From contig CAJQPD010000067.1 in the NCBI GenBank assembly GCA_905480085.1, forward strand, positions 1-12,284: 12,284 nucleotides of DNA, in the 5' to 3' direction. A model generated the notes under the pieces. The model saw only the letters and a program-made list of their open reading frames with translations. It was not told the DNA's origin and searched no databases. Of the stretch, positions 6,644 to 12,284 are shown piece by piece (the stretch's first letter is position 1; every line of letters begins with the position of its first letter). Both the position numbers and the translations under genes were made by a program. Source of the DNA: an uncultured Acidimicrobiia bacterium (GTDB lineage: Bacteria; Actinomycetota; Acidimicrobiia; Spongiisociales; JAENVV01).

Positions 6644-8250
6644 AGTATGTATTCGGAAACGGACAGGTCTTTTTAGGCGATTCTGCCCGCAGTTGGTCCC
6701 AGGCGGTCGGCGTGCGCGACGGGAAAATCGCCGCGGTCGGTTCAGAAGCGGCTGTTCGTGAGGAGATCGGCGCAGGTGCGGTCGACGTCGATCTAGCCGG
6801 CCGATTTCTTATCGCTGGCTTTCAGGATGCCCATGTTCATCCGATGATGGGCGGTTTGGCCCGAATGCGATGCAACCTGGAGCACCTCAGCGACCCGGAA
6901 ACCGCATTGACGGTCGTTGCGGATTACGTCAGGAGTACCGACACGGAATGGGTGCTCGGTGGGGGGTGGAAATACCACTGGTTCGAAGGCGGCAATCCGC
7001 CGGCAGCCCTGCTCGATGCCGTAACCGACCAACCCGTCTACCTCGGTGGAGCCGACGGCCATTCCGGTTGGGCGAATTCCACTGCGCTGCGTCTGGCCGG
7101 TATCACAGCGGCGACCGCCGACCCCAACGATGGTCGTATTGAACGGCTGCCAGACGGTTCACCACAAGGCACCCTCCACGAGGGGGCCATGCGCCTGATG
7201 GAACGCGCCACGCCGCAGCCGGATGCGACCGTGTTACGAGCGGCCCTCCTGGAAGGTCAGCGTTACCTGCTCTCGCTGGGGATCACGACCTGGCAAGATG
7301 CGTGGGTCACCGAGTCACTTCATGGGATCTACCGGGAACTTGCCATCTCGGGAGACCTTAAGGCGACTGTGCGCGGCGCACTATGGTGGGATCGGAGCCG
7401 AGAAATAGACCAACTCGATGAGTTGGTCGAGGCCAGTCGCGAGGGCGTCGGCGGCTATGACCCGCGCACGATCAAGCTTATGCTCGATGGCGTCTGCGAG
7501 AACCACACGGCCGCCCTTCTTGAGCCGTACCTCGACCAAGCGGGAATCGAGACGGGCAACACCGGACTCGACTTCATTGCCACCGACGACCTGGCTGAGA
7601 TCGTGACGCGCATTGACGCGGCGGGCTTGCAGTGCCATTTCCACGCGCTTGGTGATCGAGCGGTTCGTCATGCTCTGGACGCCATTGAGGCCGCCAGGCG
7701 AGTGAACGGATGGACCGACACCCGACCCCACCTCGCTCATCTTCAGTTTGTAAACCCGCTAGACATCCCCCGATTCCGTCAGCTCGGCGCCACCGCCAAC
7801 GCCCAGCCGCTCTGGGCCGTCCTTGATAGATCCATGTCTGATCTGACAATTCCCTTTGTCGGACCTGACCGCACGCGCCACCAATATCCGTGGAAGTCAT
7901 TATTGGCGGCGGGAACGACGATGGCGATGGGAAGCGACTGGTCGGTTTCCACCCCTGACGTCATGGCCCAGATCGACGTAGCCGTGCATCGAAATGATCC
8001 GGCCAGGGGGGTCCACGAGGTCTTCTTGTCAGATCAGCGGATCGGGCTGGCGGATGCGCTGATGGCATTTACCGCCGGATCGGCCTATGTGAATCACCGC
8101 GATGTGGTTTCCGGTTCGATCGAGCGGGGGAAACAGGCCGATCTGGTTGTCTTGAATGCCGATCCGTTCGCTCTCGAGCGCCCCCGAGACGTTGGTGTGG
8201 ATATCACGATGATTGCTGGCGAAATCGTATATGAGGGCGAGTCGGCCTGA
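6640..8250 (+). CDS. Metal-dependent amidohydrolase, YtcJ/NfdA type (amidohydrolase family 3)
   Basis: 536 residues from GTG 6640, chosen because it overlaps the GNAT 2 stop as GTGA and starts directly at the usual N-terminal beta-sandwich (VKYVFGNGQVF). An open frame extends 13 codons further upstream but within GNAT 2. Motifs are the metal-binding H65-x-H67 in GFQDAHVHP, GGADGHSGWANSTAL (136-150, typical of YtcJ proteins), K279 in TIKLMLDG, HFHALGDRAV (333-342), HLAHLQ (364-369), and MGSDWSV (430-436, D433). The C-terminus ends with the standard GSIERGKQADLVVL sandwich strand. Known members include NfdA, which hydrolyses N-substituted formamides, so hydrolysis of an N-acyl amine or N-acyl amino acid would suit the context of two acetyltransferases. 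No signal peptide is seen. It is the last gene of the operon. Confidence 0.88.
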   Translation: MKYVFGNGQVFLGDSARSWSQAVGVRDGKIAAVGSEAAVREEIGAGAVDVDLAGRFLIAGFQDAHVHPMMGGLARMRCNLEHLSDPETALTVVADYVRSTDTEWVLGGGWKYHWFEGGNPPAALLDAVTDQPVYLGGADGHSGWANSTALRLAGITAATADPNDGRIERLPDGSPQGTLHEGAMRLMERATPQPDATVLRAALLEGQRYLLSLGITTWQDAWVTESLHGIYRELAISGDLKATVRGALWWDRSREIDQLDELVEASREGVGGYDPRTIKLMLDGVCENHTAALLEPYLDQAGIETGNTGLDFIATDDLAEIVTRIDAAGLQCHFHALGDRAVRHALDAIEAARRVNGWTDTRPHLAHLQFVNPLDIPRFRQLGATANAQPLWAVLDRSMSDLTIPFVGPDRTRHQYPWKSLLAAGTTMAMGSDWSVSTPDVMAQIDVAVHRNDPARGVHEVFLSDQRIGLADALMAFTAGSAYVNHRDVVSGSIERGKQADLVVLNADPFALERPRDVGVDITMIAGEIVYEGESA

Positions 8251-8275
8251 GCAGGGTCGCCGGCCAACCGGTTGT

Positions 8276-9010
8276 CTAGCCGCCGAAAAGGGGTTGGCAT
8301 CGCTCGCACGGTTTGTATTGGGCGGCGAGTGCCTGACGAGAGGAGCCAAGCCAGTGTTGGTGCTTCGGGGCAATACGTCGAGCGACCCGACAGGATGGAT
8401 AGCAGACGACTCCGGTTTTCCGGTTTGCAACCAGGACGCCGGGGTTCGGTCGCAGGTCGAGGCCCTCAGCCTTGAGGAGCTCGGCTTTCATCGTCGCACC
8501 GAAACGGTATTCGCCAAGATTCCCGTCCGTTCTGACCACCCGGTGACATGCCACGACCACAGGAACCGGGTTTTGGCCGAGCGCCGATCCGACGGCCCGC
8601 ACAGCGGTCGGCCGTCCGATCCGGGCGGCGATCCAACCATACGGGCGAACTTCGCCGGTCGGAATGGAAGCGGCCGCTTCGAGGACCGTCCGCTGAAAGT
8701 CGGTCTGGCCGCGCCAATCAACCGGCAGCTTGGCAAGACGTCCGGTTTCCAGGGTTCGCTCGACCCCCACCTCCAGTTGGTTCGGCAATCGGTCCACGGC
8801 GACGACCCGGCGTCCGAAACGTTGCTCGAATCCGGCCACGAATTCGGCCTCGGACGGCGCTACCGCCGAGACGCCCCTGATGTTGAAGGCCACATTCAAC
8901 ATCCCCACGGGCGAGGCCAGAGAGACGAACCCGTCAATCAGCCCGGCGTCGATGAGGGTTTGCTCCTTCAGTCCGGGGGGAGCCTGGAATTCAAATTCCG
9001 ACAATTTCAT
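8276..9010 (-). CDS. Ada-like protein with reversed order: O6-alkylguanine methyltransferase plus C-terminal Ada zinc domain
   Basis: 244 residues. Residues about 30-188 form an O6-methylguanine-DNA methyltransferase. The helix-turn-helix region is QRTVLEAAASIPTGEVRPYGWIA, followed by ARIGRPTAVRAVG. The acceptor loop is VVVACHRVVRTDG (C155), with ACHRV as I recall it in E. coli Ada. Residues about 193-240 resemble the Ada zinc/methylphosphotriester domain: TGVVCYPSC (C203, C207), then QALAAQYKPCERCQP (C235, C238), spacing C-x3-C-x27-C-x2-C. In E. coli Ada the zinc domain is N-terminal and is followed by an AraC DNA-binding domain, which is absent here. Expected activity is suicidal repair of O6-alkylguanine. 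Whether the zinc domain accepts methyl from phosphotriesters or just binds DNA is unknown. The ATG overlaps the sigma-factor stop (ATGA). Confidence 0.88.
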   Translation of the reverse strand: MKLSEFEFQAPPGLKEQTLIDAGLIDGFVSLASPVGMLNVAFNIRGVSAVAPSEAEFVAGFEQRFGRRVVAVDRLPNQLEVGVERTLETGRLAKLPVDWRGQTDFQRTVLEAAASIPTGEVRPYGWIAARIGRPTAVRAVGSALGQNPVPVVVACHRVVRTDGNLGEYRFGATMKAELLKAEGLDLRPNPGVLVANRKTGVVCYPSCRVARRIAPKHQHWLGSSRQALAAQYKPCERCQPLFGG

Positions 9011-9519
9011 GCTTCGAGGCCTTTCGTTCGTAGCGTCGCGAGAGCCCGCGAGGCGTCCGATTTCACGGTGCCTTCGGGTCGGTCGAGAATCAGCGCCACC
9101 TCGGCGTAGGTGTGACCGAGGACGTAGTGAAGCACTACCGCGGCACCCTGAGCGTGGGGCAGACTCCGGATTGCAGCTACCAGCGCCTCATCGATGGGTT
9201 CCGCCCGGGGTTCGGGTGTGTCGGGAAGTTGATCTACCAGTACGAGTGGTCGCCGAGCCTTCGTGCGTCGACGGTTCCGGGTTGCGTTGAGGGCAATCGT
9301 CCAGAGCCAGGGCCGGAGTTCTAGTTGTCTGATTCTCGCTGGCGGATATTGCTGCAAGGACCGATACGCCCGTAGGTAGGTCTCTTGCGCGACGTCTTCG
9401 GCGTCGTCTCCCACCAACATTCGAAGCCCTCCATACAGGCGGTGTTGGGTGGCTTCGACAAAGTCCGGGAAGGCATGGTCAACGTCGAGAGCGAGAGATG
9501 TCGTCAGGTGGTCGTCCAT
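9007..9519 (-). CDS. ECF-type sigma-70 family RNA polymerase sigma factor
   Basis: 170 residues, the usual ECF size. Region 2 spans about 16-85 and includes DAEDVAQETYLRAYRSL (39-55) and RPWLWTIALNATRNRRR (69-85). Region 4 spans about 112-165 with LPHAQGAAVVLHYVLGHTYAEVA and the recognition helix PEGTVKSDASRALATLR (148-164). There is no region 1 or 3, no C-terminal extension, and no adjacent anti-sigma gene. The start ATG at 9517-9519 has no strong ribosome-binding site. Its stop overlaps the ATG of the Ada-like gene, so the two are translationally coupled. The sigma factor is a plausible activator of an alkylation-damage regulon, or of its own operon. Target promoters are unknown. Confidence 0.88.
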   Translation of the reverse strand: MDDHLTTSLALDVDHAFPDFVEATQHRLYGGLRMLVGDDAEDVAQETYLRAYRSLQQYPPARIRQLELRPWLWTIALNATRNRRRTKARRPLVLVDQLPDTPEPRAEPIDEALVAAIRSLPHAQGAAVVLHYVLGHTYAEVALILDRPEGTVKSDASRALATLRTKGLEA

Positions 9520-9564
9520 GATGGTTCGTTGTTAAGAACCCCGGCGACCCGTGAACCGTTGCAG

Positions 9565-10128
9565 TTATTTGTAGTCTCTGTGAATGCGAGACGGGGTTGG
9601 TCCCCGTTGCCCCTGGTACTTCGAACCGAGTTCCGTGGACCCGTACGGGTGGTCTGCGGGAGTCGTCATTTGGTAGAAGCTGATCTGTCCGATTTTCATT
9701 TCGGGGTAAATCGCAATGGGCAGGTTGGCTACGTTGGAGAGTTCCAGGGTCAGATAGCCGTCGAACCCGGGGTCAACGAAGCCCGCCGTGGAATGAATAA
9801 GCAGGCCGAGGCGACCCAATGATGACTTGCCCTCCAAGCGGGCGACCACATCATCGCCGAGGCGGACCCGCTCCAGGGTCGAGCCGAGCACGAACTCGCC
9901 GGGATGCAGCACAAACGGTTCGTCGCCGGCGACCTCGACGATTGTTGTGAGGTCTTCCTGGCGGCTACGGGGGTCGATATGCGGATACTTGTGGTTCTGG
10001 AACACCCGGAAGTAGCGATCAACCCGAAGATCGATGCTCGAAGGTTGGACCATTGACTCGTCGTACGGTTCGATCGAGACCCGTCCGTCTGCGATGGCTT
10101 CTTTGATGGTTCGGTCAGAAAAGATCAC
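9565..10128 (-). CDS. dcd: dCTP deaminase, probably bifunctional dCTP deaminase/dUTPase
   Basis: 187 residues, closely resembling the mycobacterial bifunctional Dcd along its whole length. Signatures are [12 protein letters not shown] (26-37), [17 protein letters not shown] (70-86), [21 protein letters not shown] (97-117), [14 protein letters not shown] (119-132, catalytic E129), and the C-terminal [13 protein letters not shown] (169-181) that closes over the nucleotide. It converts dCTP to dUMP in the pyrimidine-deoxynucleotide pathway if bifunctional, or to dUTP if only a deaminase. The GTG start (10126-10128) is fixed by alignment of [12 protein letters not shown] with the known N-terminus. 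There is no Shine-Dalgarno directly before it, but a 14-codon ORF with one overlaps the start (GTGA). It lies between the kinase fragment and the sigma factor on the same strand. Confidence 0.95.
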   Translation of the reverse strand: MIFSDRTIKEAIADGRVSIEPYDESMVQPSSIDLRVDRYFRVFQNHKYPHIDPRSRQEDLTTIVEVAGDEPFVLHPGEFVLGSTLERVRLGDDVVARLEGKSSLGRLGLLIHSTAGFVDPGFDGYLTLELSNVANLPIAIYPEMKIGQISFYQMTTPADHPYGSTELGSKYQGQRGPTPSRIHRDYK

Positions 10129-10169
10129 GAGTCGAGATAGTAGTTGGCTGAAGTCGGCTTGGTGATCAT
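10125..10169 (-). CDS. Possible 14-residue leader peptide overlapping the dcd start
   Basis: A short ORF encodes [14 protein letters not shown]. It is preceded by ATAAGGA (AAGGA ends 4 bases before the ATG), and its TGA overlaps the dcd GTG as GTGA. Dcd itself has no visible ribosome-binding site, so reading of this ORF could deliver ribosomes to dcd. An ORF this short can arise by chance, and no homologue is known to me. Confidence 0.3.
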   Translation of the reverse strand: MITKPTSANYYLDS

Positions 10170-10188
10170 GTCGTCCTTATCTTCGGTG

Positions 10189-10692
10189 TCAGTCGTCGAG
10201 GGCGGATTTCGGAATGACAATTTTGAATGCAGCACCATACTCGTCGGGGCTTTGAGCGGTGATGGTCCACCCGTGGGAACGACAGACACGACGACAGATC
10301 GCCAACCCGATGTCGTTGCCCTCAAATTCAGACTTGTTATGGGCCCGGTACAGCATTTCGAATACTTGCTCGGAGTCCTTCTCGGGAAAGCCAACCCCGT
10401 TGTCCGAAAAGACGATTACGTGGTCGCCGCGGTGATCTGGCGCGACTCGTGAGGTCACTGTGAGTACGCCGGGAACGTCACGGCGACGGAACTTCACGGC
10501 ATTACTCACCAGGTTCTGAAACAACTGTTCGATGGCCACCTCATCAACCGCTACGGTCGGGTAGGTGCCTTCTATCCGGATCTCGTACTCGGCTTCTTGC
10601 AGGTCGTGGGCGCACTGCGTGCAGACTCGCTGGAGAACCTGGCGCAGGTTGGCCGGCTTCACGGCGTCGGGTCCCTCGCTAAGCACCGGCAC
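10189..10692 (-). CDS. Histidine-kinase HATPase domain protein lacking sensor and DHp regions (probable remnant)
   Basis: 167 residues from GTG 10692. The frame is open only to 10722, where a TAA blocks it. The sequence is the C-terminal ATPase part of a sensor histidine kinase: N box QLFQNLVSNAVKFR (56-69), G1 box FSDNGVGFPE (95-104, D97), F-box-like VFEMLYRAH (110-118), and G2 box FEGNDIGLAIC (123-133). The usual GTGIGL of the G2 box is GNDIGL here, with a glycine replaced by aspartate. There is no phospho-accepting histidine helix and no sensory domain, and translation of the upstream 200 bases in all three frames shows neither. It may be a decayed remnant of a larger phytochrome-like kinase, or an intact stand-alone ATPase such as an anti-sigma-like kinase. 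Proximity to a sigma factor makes the second worth keeping in mind, but the sequence looks more like a kinase tail. Confidence 0.65.
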   Translation of the reverse strand: MPVLSEGPDAVKPANLRQVLQRVCTQCAHDLQEAEYEIRIEGTYPTVAVDEVAIEQLFQNLVSNAVKFRRRDVPGVLTVTSRVAPDHRGDHVIVFSDNGVGFPEKDSEQVFEMLYRAHNKSEFEGNDIGLAICRRVCRSHGWTITAQSPDEYGAAFKIVIPKSALDD

Positions 10693-10898
10693 TTTAGTCG
10701 GAATCCGGTGACATCCCTCGGTTTATGCAATTGCGGGACCCGGTTCTATGCAATCGATTTGAAGCCCTGGTTGACCGCAGTAAGGGTATCGGAACCGGTG
10801 GTCGAGGCCTCCGGCTCAGGCGGCTCAGGCGGCGATGCTGTGAATACCGGACGGCGGCTTGAGACCGAACCCGGCGGGTGGTCGACCGGATTACTCAG
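10693..10898. other. Intergenic stretch between tRNA-Gly and the HATPase ORF
   Basis: About 206 bases with no supportable gene. The minus strand has a frame open through it, continuing out of the tRNA, but its proline-rich translation (PPEPPEPE) resembles no family and comes from a 9-base tandem repeat GGCTCAGGC (10813-10830, plus a partial third copy). The direct repeats at 10719-10756 are here. No terminator with a T tract follows the tRNA. Confidence 0.5.
10719..10756. repeat. Two near-identical direct repeats upstream of the kinase fragment
   Basis: CGGTTTATGCAATTG (10719-10733) and CGGTTCTATGCAATCG (10741-10756) match except for one inserted C and one transition, with starts 22 bases apart, about two helical turns. 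They sit just before the minus-strand start of the HATPase ORF and could be paired binding sites. No matching known operator is recognised. Confidence 0.5.
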
Positions 10899-10969
10899 AG
10901 CGGGTGACGGGAATCGAACCCGCGTATCGAGCTTGGGAAGCTCGTGTTCTGCCACTGAACTACACCCGC
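10899..10969 (-). tRNA. tRNA-Gly (anticodon CCC)
   Basis: A complete 71-base cloverleaf can be drawn. The 7-bp acceptor stem GCGGGTG/CACCCGC is fully paired, and the D arm contains AGTGGCA. The 5-bp anticodon stem CGAGC/GCTCG encloses loop TTCCCAA (anticodon at 10935-10937). The short variable loop is followed by a T arm with loop TTCGATT and stem GCGGG/CCCGT. The discriminator is U, as in bacterial glycine tRNAs. The 3' CCA is not encoded and must be added by the nucleotidyltransferase. A -10-like TATCCT lies 13 bases upstream of the 5' end, without a clear -35. Confidence 0.96.
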
Positions 10970-11013
10970 ATTTGTGTCGTCAAGGATAGTCGCCGTCGCG
11001 GGGCGCTTGGCGG

Positions 11014-11229
11014 CTACGTCTGGATAAGCGAGAGGATCCCCCAAATGGTCATGATCGTACCGACGACGACGAAGAACCAAGCTCGCCCGGCCCGGTAGGT
11101 GGCTGTCGCACCGTCCGGACCCCGCCCGCGTGCGTTCTGAATAACGGCCCATGCGTTGCCGCCTGCCATGGCCAACCCGAGGCCGACAGTGAGTTCTGCG
11201 AATAGCGAGTCAATTCCGAGGATATCCAT
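11014..11229 (-). CDS. Small two-helix membrane protein, unknown function
   Basis: 71 residues. A hydrophobic N-terminal segment (about 9-27, LFAELTVGLGLAMAGGNAW) is followed by a polar, Arg-rich loop (NARGRGPDGATATYRAGR, 32-49) and a second strongly hydrophobic segment (about 50-68, AWFFVVVGTIMTIWGILSL). The arrangement suggests a hairpin in the cytoplasmic membrane with a positively charged loop inside. No recognisable domain. The ATG at 11227-11229 lacks a good ribosome-binding site. It is divergent from phzF-like, with 40 bases between, and upstream of tRNA-Gly on the same strand. The plausible membrane topology argues that it is a real gene. Confidence 0.6.
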   Translation of the reverse strand: MDILGIDSLFAELTVGLGLAMAGGNAWAVIQNARGRGPDGATATYRAGRAWFFVVVGTIMTIWGILSLIQT

Positions 11230-11258
11230 GTGTTAGCCAGAGTATCGTGTTCGGGACC

Positions 11259-11264
11259 GGAGGT
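11259..11264 (+). promoter_or_regulatory. Strong ribosome-binding site deciding the TTG start of the PhzF-family gene
   Basis: GGAGGT ends 5 bases before the TTG at 11270-11272. No ATG or GTG start gives the conserved N-terminal strand CYVLRVFTRG, so this TTG is the best start. Confidence 0.75.
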
Positions 11265-11269
11265 TACTT

Positions 11270-12061
11270 TTGCGACAGTGTTACGTCCTGCGGGTTTTCA
11301 CCCGGGGCGACGAGGGCGGTAACCATCTCGGGGCGATCCTCGACTTGACGGGGTTGGATACGGCGATGATGCAGTCGATCGCCGCCGGGCTCGCCTTCTC
11401 CGAGACCGTCTTCGTTGACACTTCGGGCGACCTGCCCCATTGTCGGATCTTCACCCCGACTTCCGAGTTGCCCTTTGCGGGGCATCCTCTCGTGGGGGCG
11501 GCCTGGCTGATTCACCACCTCTCCTCACATTCGCCATCCCGGGTCACGTGCGAGATAGGAGCCATTGACGTCGATCCAGGTGCCGCCAACGCCACCATTG
11601 GTGCTCCCGGTCGCCAGCCAGCCACCGAGTTGACAGAAGACCGCCTCGACGGCCTCGGGTTGCCCGGCGTCGTCAGTGCCTTTTCCGTGGCGATGCCACT
11701 CCCGTACACGGTGGTCGAGATGCGTTCCGCCGAAGCAATCTCAGCCTATCGGCCGGTCGAATCGGTTCTGGCGGCCCATCCGTACGGTGAGATGTTGACG
11801 CTCTGGGCGAAAAGCGACGAGGGGGTCCGGTTGCGCTTTTTCGCTCCGGGACACGGAGTCTTCGAGGATCCGGCGACCGGTTCTGCGGCGGTAGCCTTGG
11901 CGGCCGTGCGGCGGCGACAGGGCGCCACCACCGGTTCATTGCTCATCTCCCAGGGTGCCGAAGTGGGGATGCCTTCGGAGATTATCTTGAATTGGGTCCC
12001 CGATCGAACCAGAGTAAGTGGCGAGGTCCGGCATGATGAGACCCGGGAATTGGAGATCTAG
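11270..12061 (+). CDS. PhzF-family isomerase/epimerase-like protein
   Basis: 263 residues, near the usual 260-300 for PhzF proteins, with the two-fold hot-dog/DapF-like layout. Motifs are GGNHLGAILD (16-25), LAFSETVFV with catalytic E45, RIFTPTSELPFAGHPLVGAAWL (59-80, H72), and GHGVFEDPATGSAAVALAA (194-212, D200). The conserved E/H/D trio matches that named for PhzF of Pseudomonas. PhzF isomerises an early phenazine intermediate, but most homologues act outside phenazine synthesis and their substrates are unknown; no phenazine genes are nearby. The TTG start is supported by GGAGGT. The stop is followed after 2 bases by the ATG of the cation transporter, so the two are probably co-transcribed. 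Confidence 0.9.
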   Translation: MRQCYVLRVFTRGDEGGNHLGAILDLTGLDTAMMQSIAAGLAFSETVFVDTSGDLPHCRIFTPTSELPFAGHPLVGAAWLIHHLSSHSPSRVTCEIGAIDVDPGAANATIGAPGRQPATELTEDRLDGLGLPGVVSAFSVAMPLPYTVVEMRSAEAISAYRPVESVLAAHPYGEMLTLWAKSDEGVRLRFFAPGHGVFEDPATGSAAVALAAVRRRQGATTGSLLISQGAEVGMPSEIILNWVPDRTRVSGEVRHDETRELEI

Positions 12062-12063
12062 CG

Positions 12064-12284
12064 ATGGCATCAGAAGGTTCGAAGATGACGGTCGTCGCCG
12101 CTCTCGCTGGGAACGGCCTCATTGCGGTAGCCAAGATCACCGCCGCGATCATGACCGGCAGCGCAGCAATGTTGTCTGAGGGCTATCACTCGGTGGCCGA
12201 TGTCGGAAATCAGGCGCTGCTGCTGTGGGGAATGGGTCGGGCCAAGGTGGCACCTACCCCGGCCCACCCGTTTGGGCGTGGCAA
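12064..12284 (+). CDS. Cation diffusion facilitator (CDF) family transporter, N-terminal fragment (partial)
   Basis: 73 codons are present before the right edge. After a short polar start (MASEGSKMT) come a first transmembrane segment (about 9-30, VVAALAGNGLIAVAKITAAIM) and TGSAAMLSEGYHSVADVGNQALLLWG. The latter carries the CDF helix-2 metal-site residues H42 and D46 (HSVAD). PAHPFGRGK at the end matches the H-P-F-G-[YHR]-G/[R]-x loop between helices 2 and 3. CDF proteins export Zn, Co, Fe, Mn or similar divalent cations by proton exchange; the HxxxD pair is common in zinc members, but specificity is not decided. It starts 2 bases after the PhzF stop. Confidence 0.87.
   Translation, partial: MASEGSKMTVVAALAGNGLIAVAKITAAIMTGSAAMLSEGYHSVADVGNQALLLWGMGRAKVAPTPAHPFGRG

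Noticed and set aside
8265..8274. Perfect 10-base palindrome CAACCGGTTG between the convergent amidohydrolase and Ada-like genes
   Set aside because: It has no loop and no T tract on either strand, so it does not look like a terminator; it is short enough to be chance in this base composition.
10813..10833. Tandem repeat GGCTCAGGC, 2.3 copies
   Set aside because: Too short and few copies to be a functional array; probably slippage in non-coding DNA.
10746..10955. Minus-strand 69-codon ORF overlapping tRNA-Gly
   Set aside because: Most of it reads through the tRNA and a 9-base tandem repeat, its proline-rich product resembles nothing, and it has no homology-like motifs.
10987..11020. Imperfect hairpin (GTCGCCG ... 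CGGCTAC) between tRNA-Gly and the small membrane protein gene
   Set aside because: The stem has a mismatch and no T tract follows on either strand; a factor-independent terminator is not supported.

Overview
The window looks like a chromosomal segment of a GC-rich (about 60% by eye) Gram-positive actinobacterium. Clues are a dCTP deaminase closely resembling the mycobacterial bifunctional enzyme, a flavin-dependent luciferase-like oxidoreductase, frequent GTG/TTG starts, a tRNA without encoded CCA, and very tight gene packing. An Acidimicrobiia-like lineage is possible, but this is an impression and not demonstrated. No phage genes, insertion sequences or CRISPR arrays are visible, and no gene-free stretch exceeds about 210 bases.

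Left part, minus strand (1-1613): a class III aminotransferase followed, with an ATGA overlap, by the N-terminus of a luciferase-like flavin oxidoreductase that runs off the left edge. A 180-base divergent control region (1614-1793) separates this pair from a plus-strand operon.

Central operon, plus strand (1794-8250): C45-family Ntn acyltransferase/hydrolase, GNAT acetyltransferase 1, ureohydrolase (agmatinase-like), FAD-dependent amine oxidase (PuuB/DAO type), GNAT acetyltransferase 2 (a clear paralogue of the first), and a YtcJ/NfdA-type amidohydrolase. Four of the five junctions are stop/start overlaps. The fifth is a 117-base gap. The mix suggests breakdown of a guanidino compound or polyamine: urea is removed (giving, for example, putrescine), the amine is N-acylated, oxidised or transaminated, and finally deacylated. 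The substrate is inferred. No glutamylputrescine synthetase (PuuA) or aldehyde dehydrogenase (PuuC) lies in the window.

Right-central block, minus strand (8276-10969), in transcription order: tRNA-Gly(CCC), a histidine-kinase ATPase domain without its sensor or dimerisation part, a possible 14-codon leader ORF, dcd, an ECF-type sigma factor, and an unusual Ada-like protein. The last has an O6-alkylguanine methyltransferase domain followed by the Ada zinc/methylphosphotriester domain, with no AraC domain. The sigma factor and the Ada-like gene overlap by ATGA, which suggests an alkylation-damage regulatory unit.

Right end: a small two-helix membrane protein (minus strand), then a PhzF-family isomerase (plus, TTG start with a strong ribosome-binding site), then the N-terminus of a cation diffusion facilitator truncated by the right edge.
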